From NCBI RefSeq assembly GCF_001053095.1, contig NZ_CGBP01000017.1, positions 29,838 through 93,837 of the forward strand: 64,000 bases of DNA. The letters run 5' to 3'. The notes beneath the pieces were generated by a model. That model had not been told where the DNA came from and searched no databases. It saw nothing but the letters and a program-made list of their open reading frames with translations. Below are positions 15,481 through 25,333 of the stretch, piece by piece. Position 1 is the first letter of the stretch, and each line of letters begins with the position of its first letter. The stretch comes from Yersinia similis. GTDB taxonomy: Bacteria; Pseudomonadota; Gammaproteobacteria; Enterobacterales; Enterobacteriaceae. Made by a program: the position numbers and the translations under genes.

Positions 15481-17142
15481 TTACAACATTAAGCCACGGT
15501 ACTTCTCACGCAGATGGTGACGAATCCCCATCGCGGCTAAATTAAGGCCAACGACAATGATCACCAGTAGCAGCGCGGTGGCAAAAACCAATGGGCGGGC
15601 CGCTTCCACATTCGGGCTTTGGAACGCCATATCATAGATCTGGAAGCTTAGATGCATGAATTTACGCTCCAAATGTAGGAAGGGGAAAATACCATCGACC
15701 GGTAATACCGGGGCGGATTTAACCACCCCCACTAACATCAGAGGTGCAGTCTCCCCCGCGGCCCGGGCGACGGCTAAAATCAGCCCAGTGAGCATCGCAG
15801 GTGCCGCCATCGGTAGCACGATGTGCCACAGTGTCTCAGCCTTGCTGGCCCCCAAAGCCTGTGACCCTTGCCGCAAACTGGTTGGAATGCGAGCCAGCCC
15901 TTCTTCGGTAGCAACAATCACCACCGGTAACGTCAATAAAGCCAGCGTTAACGCCGCCCACAGCACACCCGGTGTACCAAATGTTGGATTAGGCAATGAC
16001 TCGGCATAAAAGAGCTTATCCAGCGAACCACCTATCAGATAAACAAAGAACCCCAGACCAAATACCCCATACACAATGGAGGGTACCCCAGCCAGGTTCA
16101 CCACGGAGATACGGATCAGGCGAGTCAACCAGTTTTTCCCAGCGTATTCATGCAGATAAACCGCTGCGATCACCCCTAATGGCATCACCACGATAGACAT
16201 TAAAATAACCATCAGTACCGTACCGAAAATAGCGGGAAAAACACCGCCTTCCGAACTCGCATTGTACGGATTCTCGGTCAAAAATTTCTTAGTTTGTGCC
16301 GCCCAGTGCCGCAACTTCTGCCCGAAACTCATGTCGTTGGGATACCAGGCCTGGTTAATTTCACTCAGTGGCAGTGAGTGTATTTGCTCATTCATATCTT
16401 GCCACAAGAGTGTATAGCGGTGTTTTTCCGTTTGTAAGCTCCGCAGTTTATCGATAAGAGTCTGGTGACGACGTTGTAATTCCCCCAGCTCTGCGGCAAT
16501 ACGATCCTGCGATTTGCTGTCTAAATCTCCGGCGATTTGCAGCCGCTTCTTTTGTAACCGCAATGCTTCAAATTGTTGATTGAGCATACTCATTTGACGG
16601 AACTGAATATCATTAGCTTGCCTAACCAGCGCCTGCACGATAGGAATGCGTTTTTGCAGCTCTTGTCTTAGGTTATCGCCAACTAATGGCTGCCCGTTAT
16701 CCAACATACCGGCGAGTAAACCGTACGCCATGCCATTGTTATGGCGGTCCAGAGCCAATAGCCCCTTAGGCAGGCTGCGCTGTTGAATATCACTCTCCAA
16801 CAAGGTATAAAAATCCTGCCCCTGAACCTCACGGTTACCTGCCTTGATCAGTAAGCGAGTGACTGAATCACCCGTATTTAGCGGTAGGGTAATCCCGGCC
16901 TGTTCTAATTGCTGCCGCGGTAGAGATTGTTGCCGATAAATTTCCCCCACCAGTCTTACCGGGCCGGCAGCGGCTTGTTTCAACTCAAATTGGTAGACCG
17001 GACTGGGCCAGAAATAACGCATCCCCTGCCCTGCCAGCAACAAAATGACGCCAATCAGCGCCAGCAAGCTAATACTGACTGACGCCGCAGTTAGCCAGAT
17101 CCACGGCGAGCCAGATTTAACCCATTTGTCTATAAAACTCAT
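15481..17142 (-). CDS. pstA: Phosphate ABC transporter permease PstA, long form
   Basis: 553 residues, nearly twice the usual PstA (about 296). The C-terminal 270 residues are the permease domain, with segments EYAGKNWLTRLIRISVVNLA, GVPSIVYGVFGLG and the EAA loop near GSQALGASKAETLWHIVLP. The N-terminal half has a transmembrane segment (about 17-42), a globular part and a coiled-coil stretch (about 185-255, rich in Q, L, K, E). This long form occurs in several gammaproteobacteria. The start lies in a 17-bp triple repeat that also creates a small upstream frame (17139-17159). Confidence 0.9.
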   Translation of the reverse strand: MSFIDKWVKSGSPWIWLTAASVSISLLALIGVILLLAGQGMRYFWPSPVYQFELKQAAAGPVRLVGEIYRQQSLPRQQLEQAGITLPLNTGDSVTRLLIKAGNREVQGQDFYTLLESDIQQRSLPKGLLALDRHNNGMAYGLLAGMLDNGQPLVGDNLRQELQKRIPIVQALVRQANDIQFRQMSMLNQQFEALRLQKKRLQIAGDLDSKSQDRIAAELGELQRRHQTLIDKLRSLQTEKHRYTLLWQDMNEQIHSLPLSEINQAWYPNDMSFGQKLRHWAAQTKKFLTENPYNASSEGGVFPAIFGTVLMVILMSIVVMPLGVIAAVYLHEYAGKNWLTRLIRISVVNLAGVPSIVYGVFGLGFFVYLIGGSLDKLFYAESLPNPTFGTPGVLWAALTLALLTLPVVIVATEEGLARIPTSLRQGSQALGASKAETLWHIVLPMAAPAMLTGLILAVARAAGETAPLMLVGVVKSAPVLPVDGIFPFLHLERKFMHLSFQIYDMAFQSPNVEAARPLVFATALLLVIIVVGLNLAAMGIRHHLREKYRGLML

Positions 17143-17174
17143 TTGTTTATAAAACCCATTTGCTTATAAAACCT
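17124..17174 (-). repeat. 17-bp triple repeat spanning the pstA start, with a mini upstream frame
   Basis: Forward-strand units ATTTGTCTATAAAACTC, ATTTGTTTATAAAACCC, ATTTGCTTATAAAACCT. The first unit covers the first codons of pstA. On the reverse strand each unit junction carries an ATG. The middle one (17159) opens MGFINK and stops in TGA at 17139-17141, overlapping the pstA ATG as ATGA. Confidence 0.85.
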
Positions 17175-17209
17175 ATATTTATAACTTGTTTTTATAGACC
17201 CTATTTTCA

Positions 17210-19459
17210 TCACGCTGTCCGCTCCATTTGATAGCGTTCACGCAGCCGCAGGCGAACCGTTTCTGCCAGCGTGTTCACCAAAAACGTAAAGCAGAACAAG
17301 ACCAATGCCGTCAGGAATAGCACCCGGTAGTGCCCACTGCCGACCACCGCTTCCGGCATCTCAATGGCTATGTTGGCCGCCATCGCCCGTAACCCTTGGA
17401 AAATGCTGCCATCAATAATTGGCGAGTTGCCGGTTGCCATCAGCACAATCATGGTCTCACCCACCGCACGGCCAAAACCTATCATCACCGCAGAGAAAAT
17501 ACCGGCGTAGGCTGAAGGCAATACCACGTGAAGCAATGTTTGCCAGGGGGTTGCCCCCAATGCCAACGAACCTTGACTTAATGACGGGGGCACACTGAAC
17601 AGCGCATCCTCTGCCAAAGAGAAAATTATAGGGATCAAAGCGAACCCCATTGCCACGCCCACCACCAGCGCATTGCGCTGATCGTAATCATCCCCCAGCC
17701 ACTCATGCAACGGTTGGCCCAGCGTCCACACCGCCAATGATGGCCCCAACCACAGGGCCAGCCATCCGGTCAGTAAGATCACCGGCAGCAATACAATCAC
17801 ATCCCAGCCTGCAGGCAATGGCCATTGTGTCTTAGCCGACAGGCGAGCGCTGCCCCAACCACACAATAAAATCGCCAGCGCCAGTAGCAACGGCAATAAC
17901 AAAATCCCCGCCAGATAACGTTCAATCACCGGCGCCAGCCAGATCCCCGCAATTAAACCGATAACCACCGTGGGGAATGCTCCCATCATCTCAATGGTCG
18001 GTTTAACCACTCGCCGCAAACCCGCAGACATAAAATATGCCGTGTAAATGGCCCCCGCCAGTGCCAACGGCACCGCGAATAACATGGCATAAACGGCTGC
18101 CTTTAAGGTACCGAAGACAATCGGTATCAGGCTAAATTTGGCCTGATAGCTCTCTTCGGCAGAACTGGATTGCCATACATAGGCTGGTTCTGGGTAGTTT
18201 TCATACCACAATTGCTGCCACAGGCCACGCCAGGTGATATCTGGGTAACGATTATCCAGCCGATAAACCGACCACCCGGCGGAATTCTCCACTAACAGGC
18301 TATCGCCCCACGGCGAAAAATCTGCATGGCTAATACCTTCGACCAACGTAGATTGCAGTAACGGCGGTGACTGGATGCTGGTGAAAAGTGATAACTCACC
18401 TTGTGGCGAGAGCAAAGCAAAGACCCGGCGGGTGTTCTCAGCGGTGAGGACCCCCTGACTTGCTGGTGTAAAACTGTGGATCCGCGTCAAATGGAACTGT
18501 GAGCTTTGCCCCTTTCGCACATCAAACCATTGTGTCACCACACCATCAGGTGATTGCACCAACAGCGATTTCCCTCCAGCCAATAAGGAGAGCGTTAAAG
18601 GCCCACTGAGCGCTTCCTTTTCACCCACCAGAGAAACCACTTCGCGTAACTGCCAGCCGGAATCTGGTGGGTCACTCGCGAGTTTTTCACTCTCTAATTG
18701 CGCATTAACCCGTTGGTAAATATGTACTTGATTGCCCGATAGCACATAGAGTAAGCGGCCATCTGGCGCTAGCAACAGTTGATCGACAGTGGCGGGCACC
18801 GCGCCAAGAGTGGTTATCTGCTGCCCCTGCGTGGTGAATTGCCCCACCAACAAGCGGCTATCATCGGTAATGGCAGCAACGGAAAACTGCTGTGGTTGCG
18901 GCTCTGCCAGCGCCAGATGCAGCAAGCGCTTGCCTTGTATATCGAGCGCACGTGGTTGATCGTCCAATGGAAATTGCCAGCCAGGCGGGGTGGCAGAAAA
19001 ATCGGGTTGTAGCAAAATGAAGCGGCCATTACTCAGACCCGCACCATATAAAGGCCGCCCGCCGATGGCACGGCTCCATGAGACTGGCGGCGCGGATAAT
19101 GCCTGTTCATTGATGACACTGCCAGCAGGCGCATTCCCTTGTCCACCAAGGAGGATAAACGAACCTTTACCTTGATTATCAATGCGATAAGCTATTTTTC
19201 CTTGAATATCCATTCCCAGTGCTAGCGCCGGCGCATTGCGCTTCACCACGAATTGATTATCCAAACTGATAGAAACAGGTTTAAATAATGGCAATACGGC
19301 ATACAATAAGTAGACAAATATCAGCATCAGTGTCAGTAATACCAGCAAACCACCACTGGTGACTATCATGCGCACCCAACGATCAATAAAAGCCCGACGC
19401 TTATCTCTCCCTGATGGTGCCGCTATGCTTGTTCGCCGCATAATGTTTAATTGCCTCAT
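17210..19459 (-). CDS. pstC: Phosphate ABC transporter permease PstC, long form
   Basis: 749 residues, against about 320 for E. coli PstC. A transmembrane segment near residues 33-58 leads into a large extracytoplasmic region (about 60-440) with beta-propeller-like stretches (DGRLLYVLSGNQVHIYQRV, FSPWGDSLLVENSAGWSVY). The permease domain follows (about 455-749), with MMGAFPTVVIGLIAGIWLAP and the EAA loop GSLALGATPWQTLLHVVLP. Start choice: ATG 19459 has GGTG and AAGG close upstream; ATG 19441 is possible. First gene of pstC-pstA-pstB. No pstS or phoU is present, so the periplasmic domain or a remote PstS must supply phosphate binding. Confidence 0.9.
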   Translation of the reverse strand: MRQLNIMRRTSIAAPSGRDKRRAFIDRWVRMIVTSGGLLVLLTLMLIFVYLLYAVLPLFKPVSISLDNQFVVKRNAPALALGMDIQGKIAYRIDNQGKGSFILLGGQGNAPAGSVINEQALSAPPVSWSRAIGGRPLYGAGLSNGRFILLQPDFSATPPGWQFPLDDQPRALDIQGKRLLHLALAEPQPQQFSVAAITDDSRLLVGQFTTQGQQITTLGAVPATVDQLLLAPDGRLLYVLSGNQVHIYQRVNAQLESEKLASDPPDSGWQLREVVSLVGEKEALSGPLTLSLLAGGKSLLVQSPDGVVTQWFDVRKGQSSQFHLTRIHSFTPASQGVLTAENTRRVFALLSPQGELSLFTSIQSPPLLQSTLVEGISHADFSPWGDSLLVENSAGWSVYRLDNRYPDITWRGLWQQLWYENYPEPAYVWQSSSAEESYQAKFSLIPIVFGTLKAAVYAMLFAVPLALAGAIYTAYFMSAGLRRVVKPTIEMMGAFPTVVIGLIAGIWLAPVIERYLAGILLLPLLLALAILLCGWGSARLSAKTQWPLPAGWDVIVLLPVILLTGWLALWLGPSLAVWTLGQPLHEWLGDDYDQRNALVVGVAMGFALIPIIFSLAEDALFSVPPSLSQGSLALGATPWQTLLHVVLPSAYAGIFSAVMIGFGRAVGETMIVLMATGNSPIIDGSIFQGLRAMAANIAIEMPEAVVGSGHYRVLFLTALVLFCFTFLVNTLAETVRLRLRERYQMERTA

Positions 19460-19538
19460 GCCTTACACCATATTCCGTCAATGGTTACTGCCCGTGATTA
19501 ATCTGTCAGGCATTTACATGCTACCGTTTCAAGCTATC

Positions 19539-19577
19539 TGTTCAAATAAGTTGTTCAAATAAGCTGTTCAAATGACC
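19539..19577. repeat. 13-bp tandem repeat, three units, upstream of pstC
   Basis: TGTTCAAATAAGT, TGTTCAAATAAGC, TGTTCAAATGACC. It lies in the divergent pstC/ppk region, in the expected pstC leader. Confidence 0.85.
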
Positions 19578-19582
19578 GAGCA

Positions 19583-19615
19583 TCTTATGTCAGTTTTGTG
19601 GCGTTTGCATGACAA
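19583..19615 (-). promoter_or_regulatory. Candidate PHO box between pstC and ppk
   Basis: On the reverse strand three 11-bp units read TTGTCATGCAA, ACGCCACAAAA, CTGACATAAGA. The outer two match the PhoB half site CTGTCAT at 6 of 7 positions; the middle one is poor (3 of 7). Position and spacing fit phosphate control of the pst operon, but the match is partial. Confidence 0.4.
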
Positions 19616-19711
19616 TGTTAACTAATGATATCTGTTGGACTTTTTTGTCAATTTTTCGCAATAATGTTTACGGACACTAAATACTCCCACAATAATCTTA
19701 ATGGAGTTGCA

Positions 19712-21775
19712 ATGGGTCAGGAAAAGCTCTATACCGAAAAAGAACTCAGTTGGTTATCTTTTAATGAGCGGGTATTGCAGGAAGCGGCGGATAAGAGCAA
19801 CCCGCTTATTGAGCGGATGCGATTTCTTGGCATTTACTCCAATAATCTGGACGAGTTTTATAAAGTCCGTTTCGCCGATCTGAAACGGCGTATTCTTATT
19901 AACGAAGAGCAAGGCTCTGCCGTGACGTCCCGCCATTTGCTGAAAAAAATTCAGAGCAAAGTGGTGAAAGCCGATCAAGAATTTGATGGGCTTTATAATG
20001 ACCTGTTACTGGAAATGGCCCGTAATCAAATCTTTTTGGTGAATGAGCGGCAAATTTCCGAGAATCAGCAAATTTGGCTGAAGCAATATTTTAAACAGCA
20101 TCTGCGTCAACACATTACACCGATCCTGATTAACCATGACACCAATCTGGTTCAGTTTTTAAAAGATGATTATACCTATCTGGCGGTAGAAATTATTCGC
20201 GGACAGGATATTGCCTATGCCCTGCTGGAAATTCCATCAGATAAAGTACCGCGCTTTGTTAATTTACCGCCTGAAGCACCTCGCCGTCGCAAGCCAATGA
20301 TATTACTTGATAATATATTGCGCTTCTGTCTGGATGAAATATTTAAAGGCTTCTTTGATTATGATGCGCTGAATGCGTATTCAATGAAAATGACGCGGGA
20401 TGCCGAATATGATTTGGTGACCGAGATGGAATCAAGCCTCTTGGAATTGATGTCATCCAGCCTAAAACAACGTCTGACAGCCGAACCCGTGCGTTTTGTT
20501 TACCAGCGGGATATGCCCGATGAAATGGTCGAACTCCTGCGTAATAAATTGGGTATATCTAACGATGATTCCGTGATCGCCGGTGGTCGTTACCATAATT
20601 TTAAAGACTTTATCAACTTCCCCAATGTAGGTAAAAGTAATCTGGTTAACCGGCCAATGCCACGCCTGCGCCATGTCTGGTTTGATAAATTCCGTAACGG
20701 TTTTGATGCCATCCGCGAACAGGATGTGCTGCTGTACTACCCGTATCATACCTTTGAACATGTGCTGGAGTTATTACGGCAAGCCTCGTTCGACCCAAGC
20801 GTATTGGCGATTAAAATCAATATTTATCGGGTTGCCAAAGATTCGCGCATTATCGAATCGATGATCCATGCCGCTCATAACGGCAAAAAGGTAACGGTAG
20901 TCGTGGAGTTGCAGGCTCGCTTTGATGAAGAGGCCAATATTCATTGGGCTAAAAGTCTGACAGCGGCCGGAGTACACGTTATTTTCTCTGCGCCAGGCCT
21001 CAAAATTCATGCCAAGCTTTTCCTGATTTCTCGCCTTGAGAATGATGAAATCGTGCGTTATGCCCATATTGGCACCGGCAATTTTAACGAGAAGACCGCC
21101 AGAATTTATACCGACTATTCGTTGCTAACGGCAGATTCCCGGATTACCAATGAAGTGCGCCGGGTATTTAACTTTATTGAAAATCCCTATCGCCCGGTTA
21201 AGTTCGATAATCTGATGGTTTCACCACAGAATTCGCGCTTAATGTTATATCAGTTGATTGATCAGGAAATTATCCACGCACAGGCCGGTGAAAGTGCGGG
21301 TATTACCCTAAAAATAAATAATTTAGTGGATAAAGGTCTGGTAGATAGGTTATATAGCGCCTCCAGTGCTGGCGTCAAAATACGTCTATTGGTGCGCGGC
21401 ATGTGTTCATTAATCCCGAATATGCCGGGTATCAGCGATAATATTCAGGTCACCAGTATTGTTGATCGCTTTTTAGAGCATGATCGTGTGTACGTTTTTG
21501 AGAATAAAGGCGACAAGCTGGTTTATCTCTCCTCTGCGGACTGGATGACCCGTAATATTGACTACCGAATTGAAGTAGCCGTTTCGTTGTTGGATCCAAA
21601 ATTGAAGCAGCGGGTGCTGGATATCTTAGAGATATTATTCAACGACACCGTCAAAGCCCGTTATATTGATAAAGAGCTGAGTAATCGTTATGTACCGCGT
21701 GGAAACCGGCGCAAGGTACGTGCACAGATTGCTATCTATGATTATTTAAAAGCACTGGAACAACCGGAGCAGTAG
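19712..21775 (+). CDS. ppk: Polyphosphate kinase 1
   Basis: Makes inorganic polyphosphate from ATP and can run in reverse. The start at 19712 gives 687 residues (E. coli 688) with GGAG 6 bases upstream; the longer frame from 19625 has no ribosome site. The phospholipase-D-like catalytic domains carry the autophosphorylated His in [13 protein letters not shown] and the second conserved His in [16 protein letters not shown]. The N-terminal domain [20 protein letters not shown] is typical. It is followed 10 bases later by ppx and divergent from the pst operon, placing phosphate uptake and storage together. Confidence 0.97.
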   Translation: MGQEKLYTEKELSWLSFNERVLQEAADKSNPLIERMRFLGIYSNNLDEFYKVRFADLKRRILINEEQGSAVTSRHLLKKIQSKVVKADQEFDGLYNDLLLEMARNQIFLVNERQISENQQIWLKQYFKQHLRQHITPILINHDTNLVQFLKDDYTYLAVEIIRGQDIAYALLEIPSDKVPRFVNLPPEAPRRRKPMILLDNILRFCLDEIFKGFFDYDALNAYSMKMTRDAEYDLVTEMESSLLELMSSSLKQRLTAEPVRFVYQRDMPDEMVELLRNKLGISNDDSVIAGGRYHNFKDFINFPNVGKSNLVNRPMPRLRHVWFDKFRNGFDAIREQDVLLYYPYHTFEHVLELLRQASFDPSVLAIKINIYRVAKDSRIIESMIHAAHNGKKVTVVVELQARFDEEANIHWAKSLTAAGVHVIFSAPGLKIHAKLFLISRLENDEIVRYAHIGTGNFNEKTARIYTDYSLLTADSRITNEVRRVFNFIENPYRPVKFDNLMVSPQNSRLMLYQLIDQEIIHAQAGESAGITLKINNLVDKGLVDRLYSASSAGVKIRLLVRGMCSLIPNMPGISDNIQVTSIVDRFLEHDRVYVFENKGDKLVYLSSADWMTRNIDYRIEVAVSLLDPKLKQRVLDILEILFNDTVKARYIDKELSNRYVPRGNRRKVRAQIAIYDYLKALEQPEQ

Positions 21776-21785
21776 ACCTAACACT

Positions 21786-23342
21786 ATGCCGCTAACCAAT
21801 AATTCGACTACCAAACCGCAGGAAATTGCCGCCATCGATCTTGGCTCTAACAGTTTCCATATGGTCATTGCCCGTATCGTCAACGGCGCTTTGCAAGTTT
21901 TAGGACGTCTGAAACAACGCGTGCATCTGGCCGATGGCCTGGATAGCAATAATATGCTCAGTGAAGAGGCTATCGAACGTGGTCTGGCCTGTCTGGCCCT
22001 GTTTGCTGAACGTTTACAGGGGTTCTCCCCAGATAACGTGTGTATCGTCGGGACTCACTCCCTGCGGCAAGCGGCCAACGCAGAGACATTCCTCAAACGT
22101 GCCGCTGAGGTTATCCCTTATCCCATTGAAATTATCTCGGGCCAGGAAGAGGCGCGCCTGATTTTTATGGGCGTTGAACACACCCAACCGGAGAAGGGCC
22201 GCAAGCTGGTTATCGACATCGGTGGCGGGTCGACAGAAATGGTGATTGGCGAAGACTTTGAGCCATTGCTGGTAGAGAGCCGCCGTATGGGCTGCGTCAG
22301 TTTTGCTCAACAGTTTTTCCCTGGTGGTGAAATCAGCAAGAATAATTTCAGGCGTGCGCGTCTGGCCGCCGCACAAAAGTTGGAAAATCTGGCATGGCAA
22401 TACCGGATCCAAGGCTGGCAATATGCGCTGGGTGCGTCTGGCACCATTAAAGCCACCTATGAAGTCTTGGTTGAAATGGGTGAAAAAGACGGTTTGATCA
22501 CGCCTGAACGGCTGGAAATGCTGGTTGAAAATGTCCTGCAATTCAAGCAATTTTCAGCCCTGAGCCTGCCGGGGCTTTCGGAGGATCGCCAATCTGTATT
22601 TGTTCCGGGGCTGGCTATTCTCTGTGGCGTATTCGACGCATTAGCCATCAAAACATTACGTTTATCTGACGGTGCGCTACGTGAAGGTGTGCTGTATGAA
22701 ATGGAAGGCCGCTTCCGCCATCAGGATATCCGTCAACGTACCGCCAAGAGTTTGGCAGACCACTACAATATTGATCGTGAACAAGCCCGTCGGGTGCTGG
22801 AAACCACGGAGCAACTGTATACCCAGTGGTTGGCACAAAATACCAAGCTGGTGCAGCCCCAACTGGAAGCATTATTGAAATGGGCGGCGATGCTGCATGA
22901 AGTTGGCCTGAGCATTAATCACAGCGGCATGCATCGTCATTCGGCCTATATTTTGCAAAATACGAATTTACCGGGCTTCAATCAGGAGCAGCAAACCCTG
23001 TTGGCAACGTTGGTCCGAATGCACCGTAAAGCTATCAAATTGGATGAATTGCCACGCCTGAATTTATTCAAGAAGAAATACTATTTGCCATTAATTCAAT
23101 TATTACGTCTGAGCACATTGCTGAATAATCAACGCCAATCCACCACCACACCAGAAAGCCTGCGGTTGATAACCGACGACAGTCACTGGACATTGCGTTT
23201 TCCACAGGGTTATTTGACGCAAAATAGCCTGGTACAACTGGATTTCGAACGTGAACAGGCCTACTGGGATGATGTTGTGGGGTGGAAGCTGATTATTGAA
23301 GAAGAGCCGGATGAAGCTGCGGAAGTGGCCCCTAAAGAGTGA
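21786..23342 (+). CDS. ppx: Exopolyphosphatase
   Basis: Processive exopolyphosphatase of the sugar kinase/Hsp70/actin superfamily, releasing phosphate from polyphosphate ends. The N-terminal phosphate loop is [16 protein letters not shown], the second is [14 protein letters not shown], and the catalytic Glu lies in [13 protein letters not shown]. The C-terminal HD-like domain carries [19 protein letters not shown]. It has 518 residues (E. coli 513). It forms an operon with ppk, 10 bases apart. A GC-rich hairpin without a U-run (ACCGGG..CCCGGT near 23367-23391) follows. Confidence 0.96.
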   Translation: MPLTNNSTTKPQEIAAIDLGSNSFHMVIARIVNGALQVLGRLKQRVHLADGLDSNNMLSEEAIERGLACLALFAERLQGFSPDNVCIVGTHSLRQAANAETFLKRAAEVIPYPIEIISGQEEARLIFMGVEHTQPEKGRKLVIDIGGGSTEMVIGEDFEPLLVESRRMGCVSFAQQFFPGGEISKNNFRRARLAAAQKLENLAWQYRIQGWQYALGASGTIKATYEVLVEMGEKDGLITPERLEMLVENVLQFKQFSALSLPGLSEDRQSVFVPGLAILCGVFDALAIKTLRLSDGALREGVLYEMEGRFRHQDIRQRTAKSLADHYNIDREQARRVLETTEQLYTQWLAQNTKLVQPQLEALLKWAAMLHEVGLSINHSGMHRHSAYILQNTNLPGFNQEQQTLLATLVRMHRKAIKLDELPRLNLFKKKYYLPLIQLLRLSTLLNNQRQSTTTPESLRLITDDSHWTLRFPQGYLTQNSLVQLDFEREQAYWDDVVGWKLIIEEEPDEAAEVAPKE

Positions 23343-23477
23343 TTCGACTCTTATCAAATCGCGCACCGGGCGGTTGTCATCACCCGGTACGTCAATTGAC
23401 AGCATGAGCGGTTAAATCATTCGTCGTTAAAACGATCAGCAGTTAAACGATCATTGCTAAGCGATAAAACAAAGACT

Positions 23478-23666
23478 ATGCGAAGAAGACCTTCAACTCA
23501 ATTGACGAAAATTATCTTGCTGGTGAGTTTTCTCATTCTGTTTGGCCGCCTATTGTATGCGGCAATCGCGTCGATTTCCCATCACCAAGAACGTCAGCCT
23601 CAACAAGTCGAGCTGTCGGTGGAGGGCGAGCCTCCTGGCCCGCATCAAACAGACCTTAGCCCGTAG
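23478..23666 (+). CDS. yfgG: Small membrane protein YfgG (DUF2633 family)
   Basis: 62-residue protein with a basic N-terminus (MRRRPSTQLTK) and one transmembrane helix (IILLVSFLILFGRLLYAAI, about residues 12-30), then a hydrophilic tail with SHHQERQPQQ. It resembles E. coli YfgG, which also follows ppx and has the same RxxLLISF..FGR core. YfgG has been linked to metal stress tolerance in E. coli; its mechanism is not known. The ATG at 23478 gives the family-type N-terminus; a frame from 23454 would add eight residues. Confidence 0.8.
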   Translation: MRRRPSTQLTKIILLVSFLILFGRLLYAAIASISHHQERQPQQVELSVEGEPPGPHQTDLSP

Positions 23667-23716
23667 ATTTGGTGCCCCCCCTACGCCCTTAGAATGTTTA
23701 GATCCAAGGACACATT

Positions 23717-25192
23717 ATGCCCGTGCCTATTATTCCAGTGTCGCTTTCTGCCGCTGCCAAAAAGAATGCCAAAATCAACACTAAAAAACTGGCCGAAATA
23801 CGCGAAAGAATACTCTCCCTCTTATTAAATAATCGAGCATTGGTTGACGGTATTTTGGGCCGTCAGGAAGAGCGGGAAAATCTCAGTGATGAACAACTGC
23901 TGGACCAAACCGCAGAAATAAAAACCTTGCTCGATGACCTACATGCAGCGGATCTCGCCGATTTACTGGAAGCATTGCCCAACGACGAACGTTTGGCGCT
24001 CTGGCGCTTGGTTAAAAATGAGAAGCGCGGCCAAACGCTGGTTGAAGTCTCTGAGACCGTGTGGGATACCCTGATCAAAGAGATGAGCGATAAAGATCTG
24101 TTAAAAGCCATGCGCACCTTGCATGTGGATGAACAGGCTTATCTGGCCGAATATTTACCGCGTAACCTGATGGGTCGCTTGCTGACCTCATTGGATCCGG
24201 ATCAACGGGCCAGAGTTCGTGAAGTGATTCAGTATGGCCGTGACAGTGTCGGCCAAATGATGGATTTTGAGCTGGTCACCGTCCGCAAGGATATTACGCT
24301 GGCGACCGTGCAACGCTATTTGCGCTATCGGAAACGTATCCCTGACGCCACAGATAAACTGTTTGTTATTGATCGCAAAAATACGTTACTCGGCGAATTA
24401 CCCCTGACATCAATTCTGCTCAATGCACCGAACACCTTGGTTTCTGAGGTGATGGATCAAAATCCGACTACGTTCCAACCAGAGCAGAAAGCCGAAGATG
24501 CTGCGGGTGCCTTTGAACGTTATGACTTAATCAGCGCCGCCGTTATTGATGCTAAAGGTAAGCTGATGGGTCGCCTGACCATCGAAGAGATTGTTGACGT
24601 GGTTAATGAAGAAAGTGATACCACGCTACGGCGCATGGGGGGGTTAAGCCCGGAAGAGGATGTGTTCTCCCCGGTAGGCCGCGCTGTACGCACCCGCTGG
24701 TCATGGCTGGCGATTAATCTTTGTACTGCATTTGTGGCCTCCAGGGTCATCGGCTTATTTGAAGATACAATTTCACAATTAGTGGCGCTGGCGGCGTTAA
24801 TGCCGATTGTCGCCGGTATCGGCGGTAATACCGGCAATCAGACCATTACCATGATTGTTCGCGCATTGGCTTTACACCATATTCAACAAGGTAGTGTCTC
24901 CTTCCTGATGTTAAGAGAATTAGGGGTGGCATTGATTAATGGCCTGGTCTGGGGAGGGATTATGGGCCTTGTCACCTACCTGCTGTATGGCGACCCAGCA
25001 ATGGGGGCAGTGATGACGTTAGCCATGATGCTCAATCTATTAATGGCGGCGGTAATGGGCGTAATCATCCCTATGACCATGGCCCGTTTAGGCCGTGACC
25101 CGGCGATTGGTTCCAGTGTCATGATCACCGCCATCACTGATACCGGTGGATTCTTCATCTTTTTAGGTCTCGCCACCCTATTTTTAGTCTAG
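23717..25192 (+). CDS. mgtE: Magnesium transporter MgtE
   Basis: 491-residue Mg2+ channel/transporter. Domain order: N-terminal superhelical MgtE_N domain (about 40-170, NNRALVDGILGRQ, AADLADLLEALP), paired CBS domains (about 175-300, VGQMMDFELVTVRKDITLAT, VSEVMDQNPTTFQPEQKAED), and five C-terminal transmembrane helices (about 325-491) with the pore signature IAGIGGNTGNQT-like stretch VAGIGGNTGNQTITMIVRAL. The ATG follows AAGGA by 8 bases. E. coli lacks this gene, but it is common in other Enterobacterales. It stands alone after yfgG. Confidence 0.94.
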   Translation: MPVPIIPVSLSAAAKKNAKINTKKLAEIRERILSLLLNNRALVDGILGRQEERENLSDEQLLDQTAEIKTLLDDLHAADLADLLEALPNDERLALWRLVKNEKRGQTLVEVSETVWDTLIKEMSDKDLLKAMRTLHVDEQAYLAEYLPRNLMGRLLTSLDPDQRARVREVIQYGRDSVGQMMDFELVTVRKDITLATVQRYLRYRKRIPDATDKLFVIDRKNTLLGELPLTSILLNAPNTLVSEVMDQNPTTFQPEQKAEDAAGAFERYDLISAAVIDAKGKLMGRLTIEEIVDVVNEESDTTLRRMGGLSPEEDVFSPVGRAVRTRWSWLAINLCTAFVASRVIGLFEDTISQLVALAALMPIVAGIGGNTGNQTITMIVRALALHHIQQGSVSFLMLRELGVALINGLVWGGIMGLVTYLLYGDPAMGAVMTLAMMLNLLMAAVMGVIIPMTMARLGRDPAIGSSVMITAITDTGGFFIFLGLATLFLV

Positions 25193-25333
25193 TGACATTC
25201 TCTGCCTACACCATGATCGGAGTCCCCTTAATCCGTAGGCTGGTCGCTGCCCTGATTTGGATAGCGATCCGCTTGCTCCCGTGTTCACTCTGGGGTAAAG
25301 TCGCCCCCCTTTATTTGGCCTGGGGAGCAATTG

